Below, piece after piece: positions 1 to 8,713 of a stretch of 12,783 nucleotides of DNA. The stretch is from an uncultured Flavobacteriaceae bacterium (GTDB lineage: Bacteria > Bacteroidota > Bacteroidia > Flavobacteriales > Flavobacteriaceae), in NCBI GenBank assembly GCA_938074515.1, contig CALJFV010000099.1, positions 1-12,783 on the forward strand. Reading direction: 5' to 3'. A model generated the notes under the pieces. That model ran no database searches, was not told where the DNA came from, and worked only from the letters and a program-made list of their open reading frames with translations. Numbering within the stretch: position 1 is the stretch's first letter; every line of letters starts with the position of its first letter. The translations under genes were made by a program, and so were the position numbers.

Positions 1-5
1 CCTTT

Positions 6-380
6 TTAATGATAAATTCTGCGCCTTAAATGAAATAAAATTAATCCCAATAAAATCCCCACGGTATCGGCCATTACATCCATCAAATCACCGGTGCGCG
101 AAACATACCAAAGGTCTTGTATGACTTCAATAATAATGCCATAAAATACCAGGGCAAAAAATAGCTTCACACTCGATAGAGGCCTATTGTTTTTGACACT
201 TAGCGCCTGAGCCCACAAAAAAAACAGCACCGCAAAAACCAGAAAATGAGCCCATTTATCAGACATGGGCACATCGAGCTCGGGCAAATTAGGAGCGGGC
301 CATAATAGGGCAAGCGTGGCTGTAATTTGCGCAGTAACCGCGAGCCAAATCAGAATTCTATCCCCCAATAAGCGCGGCAT
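6..380 (-). CDS. VanZ-family small membrane protein
   Basis: This is a 124-residue integral membrane protein of the VanZ-like family. Four hydrophobic segments are visible, at roughly residues 9-28, 45-60, 70-88 and 102-118. The family signature is recognisable: DKWAHF before the second segment, an acidic IEVIQ stretch in the third, and [15 protein letters not shown] leading into the fourth. The last few residues are basic (HLRRRIYH), which suits a cytoplasmic C-terminus. VanZ-like proteins are named after a teicoplanin-resistance accessory protein, but the biochemical role of the family is unknown and no resistance role should be inferred here. The ATG at 380 lies inside the end of gcvH, giving a 23-base overlap, so translation is probably coupled to gcvH. 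The stop codon is TAA at 8-6, so the gene is complete within the window. The family call is firm; the function is not known. Confidence 0.85.
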   Translation of the reverse strand: MPRLLGDRILIWLAVTAQITATLALLWPAPNLPELDVPMSDKWAHFLVFAVLFFLWAQALSVKNNRPLSSVKLFFALVFYGIIIEVIQDLWYVSRTGDLMDVMADTVGILLGLILFHLRRRIYH

Positions 381-738
381 AATCCTCAGCAGTCAACAAC
401 TCTTCAAGTTCCGATGGGTTACTCATTTTGATTTTAATCATCCAACCTTGGCCGTAGGGATCCGAATTAACCAATTCGGGTTCGCCCTCGAGCGTGTCAT
501 TGAACTCAATAATTTCACCAGACACAGGCAAGAATAAATCTGAAACGGTTTTTACGGCCTCGACAGTACCGAAAACGGCCTCCATTTCAAGAGTTTCATC
601 CAAAGTTTCTACCTCCACATAAACAATATCCCCGAGTTCTCCTTGGGCAAAATCTGTAATCCCTACAGTAGCAACATCACCCGATACAGAAACCCATTCG
701 TGGTCTTTGGTGTACTTTAATTCGGCTGGTATATTCAT
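358..738 (-). CDS. gcvH: Glycine cleavage system H protein (lipoyl carrier)
   Basis: This is the 126-residue H protein of the glycine cleavage complex. Its lipoyl arm carries the aminomethyl group from the P protein (glycine decarboxylase) to the T protein and is reoxidised by the L protein, all in the cytoplasm. The length is normal for the family. The N-terminus (KYTKDHEWV) and the hammerhead core ([18 protein letters not shown]) are classical. The lipoylated lysine is predicted to be K63 in [10 protein letters not shown], and the following LFLPVSGEI and [14 protein letters not shown] stretches are also typical. It starts with ATG at 738 and ends with TAG. It lies 34 AT-rich bases after sprA and overlaps the VanZ gene by 23 bases. 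No gcvT or gcvP is present, so the partner enzymes are encoded elsewhere. Its place after sprA looks like conserved gene order rather than a functional link. Confidence 0.97.
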   Translation of the reverse strand: MNIPAELKYTKDHEWVSVSGDVATVGITDFAQGELGDIVYVEVETLDETLEMEAVFGTVEAVKTVSDLFLPVSGEIIEFNDTLEGEPELVNSDPYGQGWMIKIKMSNPSELEELLTAEDYAALIGG

Positions 739-772
739 AACTTAAATGGTTAAAATGTTAGTTGATTTATTA

Positions 773-3700
773 TCAGTTACCAAAATTATAGCGCAGGGTG
801 AATCCACTGCGAATTGTCGTTTGCGGAAAAGCCGTGCTGATGGCATACTCTGAAAACGTATGATCGTAGAAAAACAAAGCCGTCAAATTTTTTGTCAATG
901 CATAGTCTGAGGTAAACTGCAACCCATAAATAGTTTGACCCGCTGTAGTCTGATTATTATCCACGTCTAAATAACGAATGATGGTTTTGTTATCCCTTAC
1001 CGAAACATCCAACTTAAAGTTTAAGTCGCTTTTCATTACTGATTTTTTTCCGCCAAAATTGGTTCCAATACGCAAGTCCTTAATGCGATAACCCAGGCCG
1101 AGTATTAATTCTTGGCCCTGAATTTCTGTCATCAAATTATTGGCAAAACTCAACGAAAGGGCACGATCTTTTCTAATTTCTGCGAGTATTTTAATGGAAT
1201 TCATCATCTCGAAATCAACCTTAATCAATGGAGAGAATTGTTCCGTTAAATTCACGTTGTTTAAAACTATTTCCGGCTTGAAATTACCGGACTGGTCTGT
1301 TTCGGCAGGATTCTGACGATTGAAATCCAAATTTGATTGGAATTGATTCAAAGTATACGCAGCTCGATAACCATGCTGCACTGAGAAACGCTTAAAACGC
1401 TTTTTAAACCAATCCATCTTCATGAAGCCTGTATACTTAAGATCCCAGTTTGGCAGTGGGATATCTCTAAAAATTCCTGAGCGTTCCTTGGCCGCATCAC
1501 TTCCTCGATATGCTGAGACAAAAGCCGGAAGGAGCACTTGTTGACTATTTTTACCAAAGCCTTCTGGATAGCCTTCGTCATCCACAGGGTAGGTCGTTGA
1601 GCCGTAAAAACGCTCAGCTAAGCGCTGGGCTATGGTCAATCGATTGGTCTTAAATGCTTCAAATGCCTGGGATCCGAATTCATCACTTGCACCAAAGGCG
1701 GTATTGATAAGTACTGTGGAAATATTAAAGTTTCCAAAAGTGTTCGGGGTTAGCGAGCGGTAAAGCCCATCTTCGACGATATAATTTTCTGCGAAATTTT
1801 CAGAATACAAGCGAGAGGCGTTAAAATCAATTTTTAAATCGTCGAACAATTCGGTATTCACTTGCATGTCCAGTTGACGGCTTTCTACCTCGGTATACTG
1901 CTGATTGAATTCAGGAAATATAGTCAGCCAGCCATTTCGTGCAGCCAATTCTCTAACCTCAGCCTGTGACCCAAAAACAAATCCTGCCGTAGGGCGCAAC
2001 GATCCTCCGAACCCAACCGACGGTAAATAACCGGGTAAGAAAATTCCGTTATTTTCTAAATAATTCACCTGCGCCTTTTTCACAGAAGTCGCCAAGCCTA
2101 TTAAAGAGTTGATCACTTTTTGTCCTGGTGAAAGCTTGCGCGCCGGTGCTGATGCCCGTCCGCCCCCGTTGCGCATGGCCATTATTTGCTCGCGTTTATT
2201 TAAATTTTCCTCTTTGCCGCCTTTGCCTCCAGCACCACCTAACAAAGACTTACTGCCCTCATCACCTTCGTCGCCTTCACTCGCAGAACCTGTCAGCTTT
2301 TTCAAACCGATATAACGATATAAGCCAGTCAAATCAAGATTCGAGTTTATCCGATGGGTGCTCGCATTTTGGACAGAGTTTCCTAAGTCATAAAACACTG
2401 AGGGGCCATCGTCTGATGGAATTTCTACATTACTGAACAAATCACTCCCATCTTGCCATTGATAATCTCCTTGATAGGAATAGGTCGCGCGCAACCACTT
2501 TAAAAATGGAAACTTAGATGTTGGCAAGTCATAATTCAACTGCAGGGATTGAACATGCTGGTTTGGGTCACCAATCTCAAAGAAACCGTCCCAAATACCT
2601 ATAGTGTTATCCACCCGCCCTTGATCTATGTAATTATTAACAATTCGATTATTGGCTGCATTAAAATTAAAACGCAAAGAATTCGTTAAGTTATAATTGA
2701 TCGTATACTGCCAGTCAAACATGAAATTCCTCTGATATAAGGTGGGAAGGCCAATTTGATCCGGCAACAAATTGAGTTCTCGGAATTTTTGCTGATTGAA
2801 ATTCCTGATTACATTACTGCTTACAGTAACATTACTCGGTAATGGATTAAAATTAAAATCCTTCAACCACTGCCAATAACGCCCCATAAATAAACTGTCA
2901 TTCTTTTTAAATGGCTCAATAGGTTTGTTGTTGAAGCTGTAGTCATAAGTACCCCCCAATCGAACACTCTGATCCATTGCCGATTCTACTTCAAAATCAT
3001 GGTGTTCTTCTTCGTTATAGGAGTAAGAAAAGGTGAAGTTCTCAACATCATAGGGCATTGGGGTCGATTCATTTTCTTGAGAACGATTTTTACGTACTCC
3101 AATGAAATTAATGCTTTGACGCTTGGTGTAATTAATCGATTGCTCCTCAATCGCATCACGTGTCGCTGCATCAGGCGCATTGTCCAGGCGCTCTTGAAGA
3201 ACAATATCATCAAATTCTGGGTCGTATTTAGGGGTAATCAATTCTTCTTGAATCCCATAGTTAAAGGGCAATTGTATGCCCCATTTCTTGGGAAGTAACT
3301 GACCGAGATTAATATTGGTCACAATATCATATTGCTGAAGATCTTCCAAACTACGCTGGTTCGGGCCTTGCTCAATGGAACCAAAGCCTATCGTACTGGT
3401 GCGTCCTGTAGCACTGATGTCGGCAAAATCAGCAATGTTAGCGTCCATATTGGCCACTGCGGCCCACCCCCCTTTGTTCTCTAATTCGCTCATGCGCAAT
3501 TCGTTGAACCAAACTTCACCACAGACATTAGTGTTGTTTTTGTTGCGCAAGCCCACCATGATGACCCGAACATTTCCAAAACTCGGATTTCCTTTGATCC
3601 CAATACGCAATGGATTTGAGGACCCGATAAACGTTGGATCTAACTCAGCTTGATCATAATACGCCACTTGAGTAGGGTCAGCTGTACCATCGGCTAAGAC

Positions 3701-6700
3701 TTTTGTTTTTATTGCCTGAAGCAGGGCCAAAGGCAAGTTTAAACGGTTTTCTTCTGGCCAAACCAGCGAAGCATCGGCATCTGTAGGTTGTTCCAGATAC
3801 GGAGAAACAATCAATGGCATTTCAATTTCATAGAAACTCGTATTCAGGTCGTTCCCTAAACGAATGAACGCAGCAAGCTCTCCATCAGCCAATAAAGTGG
3901 CCGGGGCAGGCAGCGACTCAGCGTGAATGAACATTTCTAAGTTTTTATACTGACGCATGTCTACATTGAAGTTTTTGTAAACAGCGCGAGCATCTTCAGG
4001 CTGTAAGTCACAAACACGTAAGGCCAAAGATTGCTCATCTTGGCGAATAATATTGTTGTTGTTGTTAAGCTCCTCTCTGTAGACCCCTGGAGGAATCACA
4101 TAATTACTGTTCTGAATAACCCCAACCGCCTCATTTTCAAAAGTTGTATTGTCTAACTCATTCGGGCTATTATCTGGATCCAAAGACTCGGTGTAACGGC
4201 GATAATCTCCACGATAGAGCTCCATGGTACCAAAACGCAATACAGTTTCCTGCTCAAAGCCGGTCAAGTACATCCGCATGAAACGAATGGAACGGAAATC
4301 GGCAATACCATTTACGGCATCCGTATACTCGCTCAATGGAATTCTAAATTGAATCCAACGCACCGGCAAATCCTGATTTGCAGGGGTCGGTACTGTGATT
4401 TCTTTGATGTCGGTGACATAGGGCGATTCTAGGTTCATGCCCGGACGAATATCAATGGCATATTCAAAATAACTGTCCACAGTGTTCATGGTATTGTCGC
4501 GGTTGATGTCCTCAACATCAGGCTGCGCCGTCGATCCACGATTCGTATTGCTTAGCGTTTCTGGGCTATTGCCCTGGGTTCCGTTATAGTAATCATATCG
4601 TTCGAGTAAGGATCCCTCCGCTTGCAAAAAATAAGTGTAATTGTCTCGGGCAGGATCTTCTTGTCCCGCAAAATTTGGGAAAAATGCGGCCTCATCTGCA
4701 TCACTTAATCCATCTAAACCAACATCCTGATTTTCCCGATCAGGGCCAGTGCTGCTAAAGGTATAAACCAGTGATTGGTTGCTAGGCACGCGCCCCCAAT
4801 TGGTTTGAATCGTATTTAAAGTTGAGCCATCTTCGGGGAGGCCATTTTCGTATTGCTTTCGTCCATCTTTAAGAACATCCTCAGAGATATTTCCTAGATT
4901 AAAGACGAGTTTTCCCCCCTGATTATTGGTGTATTCCTCATAGATAAATGGGTCCATGAGCCAGAACTGAATGTACTCCACGTTGGAGCGCTCAAAATCT
5001 GTGGTGGATAATTGTCTTGAGATCCCTGCAAAGCGAGTTTCAGGATTTGGCAACACGTTGTCTGTTGCCCCGGGGTTAAAGTTGTATGGTCCTCGCTCTG
5101 TGGGATTGTAGTTAAGGTCCAAACTAAACAGCGCCTGGGTTTGTCCTTGAACAATATCTTGATCTGGGAAGATCTCGTTGCGGAACAATCGTCGCGTAAA
5201 TGGCGATGAAAGATCTTGCTCACCTACACCGGCCGGTCTTTGGGCACTGTAAAATATAGGATCAATAGTGTACCAGTTCATCTTTGCCCGATTGTAATTG
5301 GCGGCTAAATTATTGTTCTCTAAATCTCCTCCAAGTCCGATTGGCGTACTGGACAAGAACCAGGTCAGTGGTGCAGAAATATCAATAGCCGTCTGTGCGG
5401 CTTCAAAATCATCAATATAAGCCGTCGCCTTTCCACCAAAATCAGAAACCTTTGGCGCCCCTGGCAAAAGATAAGCAAACTCCCCACGAACAGAAACCTG
5501 AGAGGGAACGTCGGTATCAATGTTCGGCAGCTTATTAACCATACGCGTCAAAAAGGGCACTTCTGTAGAATAATTCATATTCACCCCAAACATCGTGTTG
5601 TTTATCGGCTCGTTTTGAAAGGCTGCTTTTTGTGTTAATGGGCGCTCATTGAGGTTTAACAAGGTTCCTCCTACCTGAAAATCATCACTGAATTTATGCT
5701 GAATATCGATTCCTGAAAACCTTTTGGTTTGTTGACCAAACATGGAGTTGTTTTCGACACTAATGTTGATGGGCGTGTTTGAATTCTGAAGCGACGGATC
5801 CAAAATTTGTACCCGTCCTAACTGATAATTCACCGTGTAATCCACCCCCTCAACCAAGGTTCTCCCTCCAGCAGTTACCGTAACAGACCCCTGAGGAATA
5901 TTGAATGCGCCAATGGGAATCCCATCACTTCCTGTGGACTTGTAGGTTCCCTTAAGTTGGAATTTGTTTTTCTGACTTTCCTGTTGTTCAGCCTGAATTT
6001 TAGTGGTCCGATAAAGCGACCGGAATACGTATTTGGCTTGATTGGCGTTATAAGTCTCAGGCACATCATAGTACTGAGACCCTTCTGTGGTAAGCTTTTC
6101 GAATAGATAATCTCCAAAAGGTTCTACACTGGTAAAAATGATGGCCCCATTTTGACGATCGACCGTAATTCCTGGATAAAAGTCAAAAAAACCATCCCCA
6201 CCCTGTTGCGGATCATTGTTGTAATTCAGTCGGTCTAAATTAAACACCCGAAGTAAAGTGGCGTCGTTCAAATCCACGGCATTAACATCGGATAGATCTG
6301 GCTCCGGAAAATTCGTTCCGGCGACAGGTTTGATGTAGTTCAACGGACTTGGATCCAAATACAAGATATTCATTCGGAAGTCCTCTTGCTCGAGTTGATA
6401 GGCCCCTATGGGATAAATATTCTTCATCATCAAATCCCAAACAGGTTCTTGAACGTTGGTGATGTTACTCTTAAGGAGTTTAACCACAAGATTTTGGGGG
6501 ATAGCCTGAATTGTTCCTGGATCTCCAGAGCCTGGATCTCCTCCTGGATCTCCTCCGGGATCACCACCGGTCGTTTGTCCCGCTTGTCCTGTAGCTTGAA
6601 CTCCATCCGTAGAAAATTCACCGACTTGATAAACTTTTCCATTGACCGTGTATTGGAATGCCACAGCCAATACCTCGTCATTATTCAGACGCTGATTCAA

Positions 6701-8038
6701 AGAAATATAACCCAGCCGTGGATTTAAGTTATACTCGTTAGGCTGGAGCTTCCGAGCATTTTCAAGACTGACATAATCAATTCCGTCATTTACACTGACC
6801 CCGCCAAATCCCGAGCTCGCCGTGGCTACATCACGAATTGCGGTTGATAATATGCTTTGAATTCCTGGATTTTCAATGCCAAAAGGGTTAAAATCATTGT
6901 TTTTGTTGTCTGGAAAAGCAGTGCCTGGCGCATTGATAAAGCCCCCAGGAATCGCATTGAGACCGATATTTTCGCTTTTGGACTCACCAATATCTTGCAA
7001 CGCGATGATGTTGCGCACATCATTTGTGGTATTGTTTCTGTTAGTAATCCAAACCTCTGCCCGGGTGATTTGCACATTCGAATTGATGAATGGATAATTC
7101 TTTAACACACGGTCATAGCTGTCTCTGAAGTAATGGGCTAAGAAAAAGTGCCGATTCTCATCATAGTCCAAAGCAAATAGCTCAAAATCTGTAACAGTTG
7201 CCCCTCCTTCGGCCACCACCGATCGAGTTTCTGAGCGCTGTTCGGAGAAAACTCCGGTAATGGTCGTACGGCCAAATTGAAGTTGCGTTTTAACTCCAAA
7301 AAGGCTTTGCGCCCCTTGAATCAAACTGCTATTTAAGGGCATACTCACATTACCTACCTCAATTTTTCGAATAATATCATCCTCTGTAGGGGTGTACTCT
7401 AATTTGATGGAATTTTGAAAATCAAAGGTCGACTGAGTGTCATAATTTGCGGTGATTTGAAGGCGCTCACCAATTTTTCCGAGCAAACTCAAGCTGATGC
7501 GCTGATCGAAATCAAAGGATAAATTACTTCGGTTACGAGGAGAAAACTGAGGGTTGTCTTGCTTGGTATGCAAGAGACCTAGGTCCATCTCTACAGAACC
7601 TTGAGGAATAATTTCAATGGTATTTCCTCCAAAAACCGACTCGAAGAAATTAGAGTTTACGTAAAAGGTCGGCAAGAGATTACGCTGTGCTTCCTCGGCA
7701 CCCTCTTTACGACCATCGGCTGCATCTATCTTTTCTTTGAAATAAGATTTAATTTGTTCGTTTCGGACGCGCTCTTCGTATTCCTCTGGCGTGAGGATTA
7801 CTGGGTATGAAATGTCAAAATCACCCAGCATGCGACTTAATATGTATCGATCAGTAATTGGATCGTAGCTATACATATTCTCGATGCTGTTTGGATTAGG
7901 CAAGTCGAGTCGCCCCATTACAGATCCCGTAACAAGGGTATCTTCCTGGGCCCGGAGGTCGGTCCATAAAAGCAAAAATGCACAGAGTAAAACTCCGGGC
8001 ACATATGATTTCCATCTGCTAAGTATTGCTCTCCCCAA
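773..8038 (-). CDS. sprA: SprA, outer-membrane translocon of the type IX secretion system
   Basis: This 2421-residue protein is SprA (Sov in Porphyromonas), the very large outer-membrane beta-barrel through which T9SS substrates leave the cell; in gliding species it is also needed for motility adhesin export. The length fits the family (about 2400 residues). Residues 1-30 look like a signal peptide: basic Arg3, Arg8 and Lys10, a hydrophobic stretch at 13-25, and possible cleavage after Ala30. Family blocks include HFFLAHYFRD (297-306), YIDDFE (874-879), DVGLDGLSDADE (1105-1116) and VWFNELR (1509-1515). The second half is dominated by alternating barrel-strand patterns and ends in SGFTLRYNFGN. 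Two low-complexity inserts stand out: a Gly-Gly-Asp-Pro repeat (491-508) and a charged Gly-rich stretch (1921-1968). The start is TTG at 8038, 3 bases after the ruvA stop and in the same frame. No ATG is nearby, and a GTG at codon 13 would remove the basic n-region. No other T9SS gene is present. Identity is firm; the start is probable. Confidence 0.96.
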   Translation of the reverse strand: MGRAILSRWKSYVPGVLLCAFLLLWTDLRAQEDTLVTGSVMGRLDLPNPNSIENMYSYDPITDRYILSRMLGDFDISYPVILTPEEYEERVRNEQIKSYFKEKIDAADGRKEGAEEAQRNLLPTFYVNSNFFESVFGGNTIEIIPQGSVEMDLGLLHTKQDNPQFSPRNRSNLSFDFDQRISLSLLGKIGERLQITANYDTQSTFDFQNSIKLEYTPTEDDIIRKIEVGNVSMPLNSSLIQGAQSLFGVKTQLQFGRTTITGVFSEQRSETRSVVAEGGATVTDFELFALDYDENRHFFLAHYFRDSYDRVLKNYPFINSNVQITRAEVWITNRNNTTNDVRNIIALQDIGESKSENIGLNAIPGGFINAPGTAFPDNKNNDFNPFGIENPGIQSILSTAIRDVATASSGFGGVSVNDGIDYVSLENARKLQPNEYNLNPRLGYISLNQRLNNDEVLAVAFQYTVNGKVYQVGEFSTDGVQATGQAGQTTGGDPGGDPGGDPGSGDPGTIQAIPQNLVVKLLKSNITNVQEPVWDLMMKNIYPIGAYQLEQEDFRMNILYLDPSPLNYIKPVAGTNFPEPDLSDVNAVDLNDATLLRVFNLDRLNYNNDPQQGGDGFFDFYPGITVDRQNGAIIFTSVEPFGDYLFEKLTTEGSQYYDVPETYNANQAKYVFRSLYRTTKIQAEQQESQKNKFQLKGTYKSTGSDGIPIGAFNIPQGSVTVTAGGRTLVEGVDYTVNYQLGRVQILDPSLQNSNTPINISVENNSMFGQQTKRFSGIDIQHKFSDDFQVGGTLLNLNERPLTQKAAFQNEPINNTMFGVNMNYSTEVPFLTRMVNKLPNIDTDVPSQVSVRGEFAYLLPGAPKVSDFGGKATAYIDDFEAAQTAIDISAPLTWFLSSTPIGLGGDLENNNLAANYNRAKMNWYTIDPIFYSAQRPAGVGEQDLSSPFTRRLFRNEIFPDQDIVQGQTQALFSLDLNYNPTERGPYNFNPGATDNVLPNPETRFAGISRQLSTTDFERSNVEYIQFWLMDPFIYEEYTNNQGGKLVFNLGNISEDVLKDGRKQYENGLPEDGSTLNTIQTNWGRVPSNQSLVYTFSSTGPDRENQDVGLDGLSDADEAAFFPNFAGQEDPARDNYTYFLQAEGSLLERYDYYNGTQGNSPETLSNTNRGSTAQPDVEDINRDNTMNTVDSYFEYAIDIRPGMNLESPYVTDIKEITVPTPANQDLPVRWIQFRIPLSEYTDAVNGIADFRSIRFMRMYLTGFEQETVLRFGTMELYRGDYRRYTESLDPDNSPNELDNTTFENEAVGVIQNSNYVIPPGVYREELNNNNNIIRQDEQSLALRVCDLQPEDARAVYKNFNVDMRQYKNLEMFIHAESLPAPATLLADGELAAFIRLGNDLNTSFYEIEMPLIVSPYLEQPTDADASLVWPEENRLNLPLALLQAIKTKVLADGTADPTQVAYYDQAELDPTFIGSSNPLRIGIKGNPSFGNVRVIMVGLRNKNNTNVCGEVWFNELRMSELENKGGWAAVANMDANIADFADISATGRTSTIGFGSIEQGPNQRSLEDLQQYDIVTNINLGQLLPKKWGIQLPFNYGIQEELITPKYDPEFDDIVLQERLDNAPDAATRDAIEEQSINYTKRQSINFIGVRKNRSQENESTPMPYDVENFTFSYSYNEEEHHDFEVESAMDQSVRLGGTYDYSFNNKPIEPFKKNDSLFMGRYWQWLKDFNFNPLPSNVTVSSNVIRNFNQQKFRELNLLPDQIGLPTLYQRNFMFDWQYTINYNLTNSLRFNFNAANNRIVNNYIDQGRVDNTIGIWDGFFEIGDPNQHVQSLQLNYDLPTSKFPFLKWLRATYSYQGDYQWQDGSDLFSNVEIPSDDGPSVFYDLGNSVQNASTHRINSNLDLTGLYRYIGLKKLTGSASEGDEGDEGSKSLLGGAGGKGGKEENLNKREQIMAMRNGGGRASAPARKLSPGQKVINSLIGLATSVKKAQVNYLENNGIFLPGYLPSVGFGGSLRPTAGFVFGSQAEVRELAARNGWLTIFPEFNQQYTEVESRQLDMQVNTELFDDLKIDFNASRLYSENFAENYIVEDGLYRSLTPNTFGNFNISTVLINTAFGASDEFGSQAFEAFKTNRLTIAQRLAERFYGSTTYPVDDEGYPEGFGKNSQQVLLPAFVSAYRGSDAAKERSGIFRDIPLPNWDLKYTGFMKMDWFKKRFKRFSVQHGYRAAYTLNQFQSNLDFNRQNPAETDQSGNFKPEIVLNNVNLTEQFSPLIKVDFEMMNSIKILAEIRKDRALSLSFANNLMTEIQGQELILGLGYRIKDLRIGTNFGGKKSVMKSDLNFKLDVSVRDNKTIIRYLDVDNNQTTAGQTIYGLQFTSDYALTKNLTALFFYDHTFSEYAISTAFPQTTIRSGFTLRYNFGN
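6515..6568 (-). repeat. In-frame 12-base tandem repeat in sprA (Gly-Gly-Asp-Pro)
   Basis: Four near-copies of a 12-base unit, read on the minus strand as GGAGATCCAGGA or a close variant, encode GGDPGGDPGGDP followed by GSGDPG at SprA residues 491-508. The last copy is interrupted by a TCT (Ser) codon. The unit is a multiple of three, so gain or loss of copies keeps the frame. The stretch lies between a beta-rich segment ending near VYQVGEFSTDG and a segment starting IQAIPQNLVVKL, so it is probably a flexible linker or exposed loop. Confidence 0.85.
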
Positions 8039-8041
8039 ACG

Positions 8042-8623
8042 CTACAAATGTTTAAATGCCAATTTTATAATTTCTTCTACCGACGCCGAAGGCGCGTTCT
8101 TAAGGACTGCGTCACACGCTTTCTCAGCAATTTTACGCGCATATCCCAAAGTTTCTAATGCAGATAACGCTTCATTTCGGTTGGTATTGCTTGAAACCAC
8201 CCCAGAAGTTTCATCGCCGTAAAGCTTTATAATTTTGTCCTTTAAATCGAGAATTACCCTCTGGGCTGTTTTGGCGCCAATACCTTTTACTCCTTGGATG
8301 ACCGCAATATCTTCTGAGACGATCGCATCGCGCACTTGAATGGGCGTTAGAGAAGATAGCATGGTCCTGGCTGTACTTGCCCCAACACCAGAAACAGACA
8401 AGAGCAGATTAAACACTGCCCGCTCTTCTTTCGAGGAAAAACCATAGAGGGTCATCGCGTCTTCACGCACCAACAATTGGGTGTATAACCGAATATTTTC
8501 TTGATCGGGAATTTGAGAATAGGTGTGTAACGAAATATTTAAAAAATAGCCCACACCTTGGCAATCAACTACTACATCAGTCGGATTTTTCTCAATGAGT
8601 CTTCCCTGTACTTGAGCAATCAT
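8042..8623 (-). CDS. ruvA: Holliday junction branch migration protein RuvA
   Basis: RuvA binds four-way DNA junctions as a tetramer and loads the RuvB motor for branch migration; with RuvC it completes recombinational repair. The protein has 193 residues, a normal length. The N-terminal OB-fold domain (about 1-62) ends in the typical DAMTLYGFSS. Two helix-hairpin-helix DNA-binding motifs follow, VSGVGASTARTML (77-89) and VKGIGAKTAQRVI (112-124). After a short Ser/Asn-rich linker, the RuvB-binding domain III (about 150-193) contains EALSALETLGYARKIAEKA. The start is ATG at 8623, about 22 bases downstream of a promoter-like TATATTTG. The TAG stop is followed 3 bases later by the TTG start of sprA, so it probably heads a ruvA-sprA-gcvH-vanZ transcript. 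ruvB is separated from it by queG and maeB, and ruvC is not in the window. Confidence 0.97.
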   Translation of the reverse strand: MIAQVQGRLIEKNPTDVVVDCQGVGYFLNISLHTYSQIPDQENIRLYTQLLVREDAMTLYGFSSKEERAVFNLLLSVSGVGASTARTMLSSLTPIQVRDAIVSEDIAVIQGVKGIGAKTAQRVILDLKDKIIKLYGDETSGVVSSNTNRNEALSALETLGYARKIAEKACDAVLKNAPSASVEEIIKLAFKHL

Positions 8624-8645
8624 TATTCGCGCTGGGTTAAAGGCC

Positions 8646-8653
8646 CAAATATA
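8646..8653 (-). promoter_or_regulatory. Putative Bacteroidota -7 promoter element upstream of ruvA
   Basis: The minus strand reads TATATTTG, an exact match to the Bacteroidota sigma factor -7 consensus TAnnTTTG. It lies 22 bases before the ruvA ATG, within the 90-base gap between maeB and ruvA, and would give a short leader. I see no clean TTTG or TTG -33 element at the usual spacing, so the call rests on one half-site and its position. If real, it drives ruvA-sprA-gcvH-vanZ. Confidence 0.5.
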
Positions 8654-8713
8654 GCATAAATTATTGGCATTGATCAGTCCTAAAACCCCGAAAAAATGAG
8701 GATTTACCCCCGA

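Noticed and set aside
739..772. Possible promoter in the AT-rich sprA-gcvH gap
   Set aside because: It is only 34 bases long and has no TAnnTTTG match; it reads as a simple spacer.
4052..4066. Short trinucleotide run in sprA encoding five asparagines
   Set aside because: Only five codons, common in AT-leaning Bacteroidota proteins, and too short to be called a meaningful repeat.
4894..5223. A 109-codon minus-strand frame inside sprA
   Set aside because: It is an alternative frame of the same strand fully within sprA, with no family resemblance and no sign of its own start signal.
7949..8038. Possible lipoprotein signal in SprA because of Cys19 in GVLLC
   Set aside because: The residue before Cys is Leu and the cysteine sits in the middle of the hydrophobic stretch, so it does not fit a lipobox; ordinary signal peptidase cleavage after Ala30 fits better.
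8680..8713. Possible terminator after maeB formed by the CCCC and T/A runs
   Set aside because: The C-rich and G-rich parts on each strand do not pair with each other and no stem followed by a T-run could be drawn.
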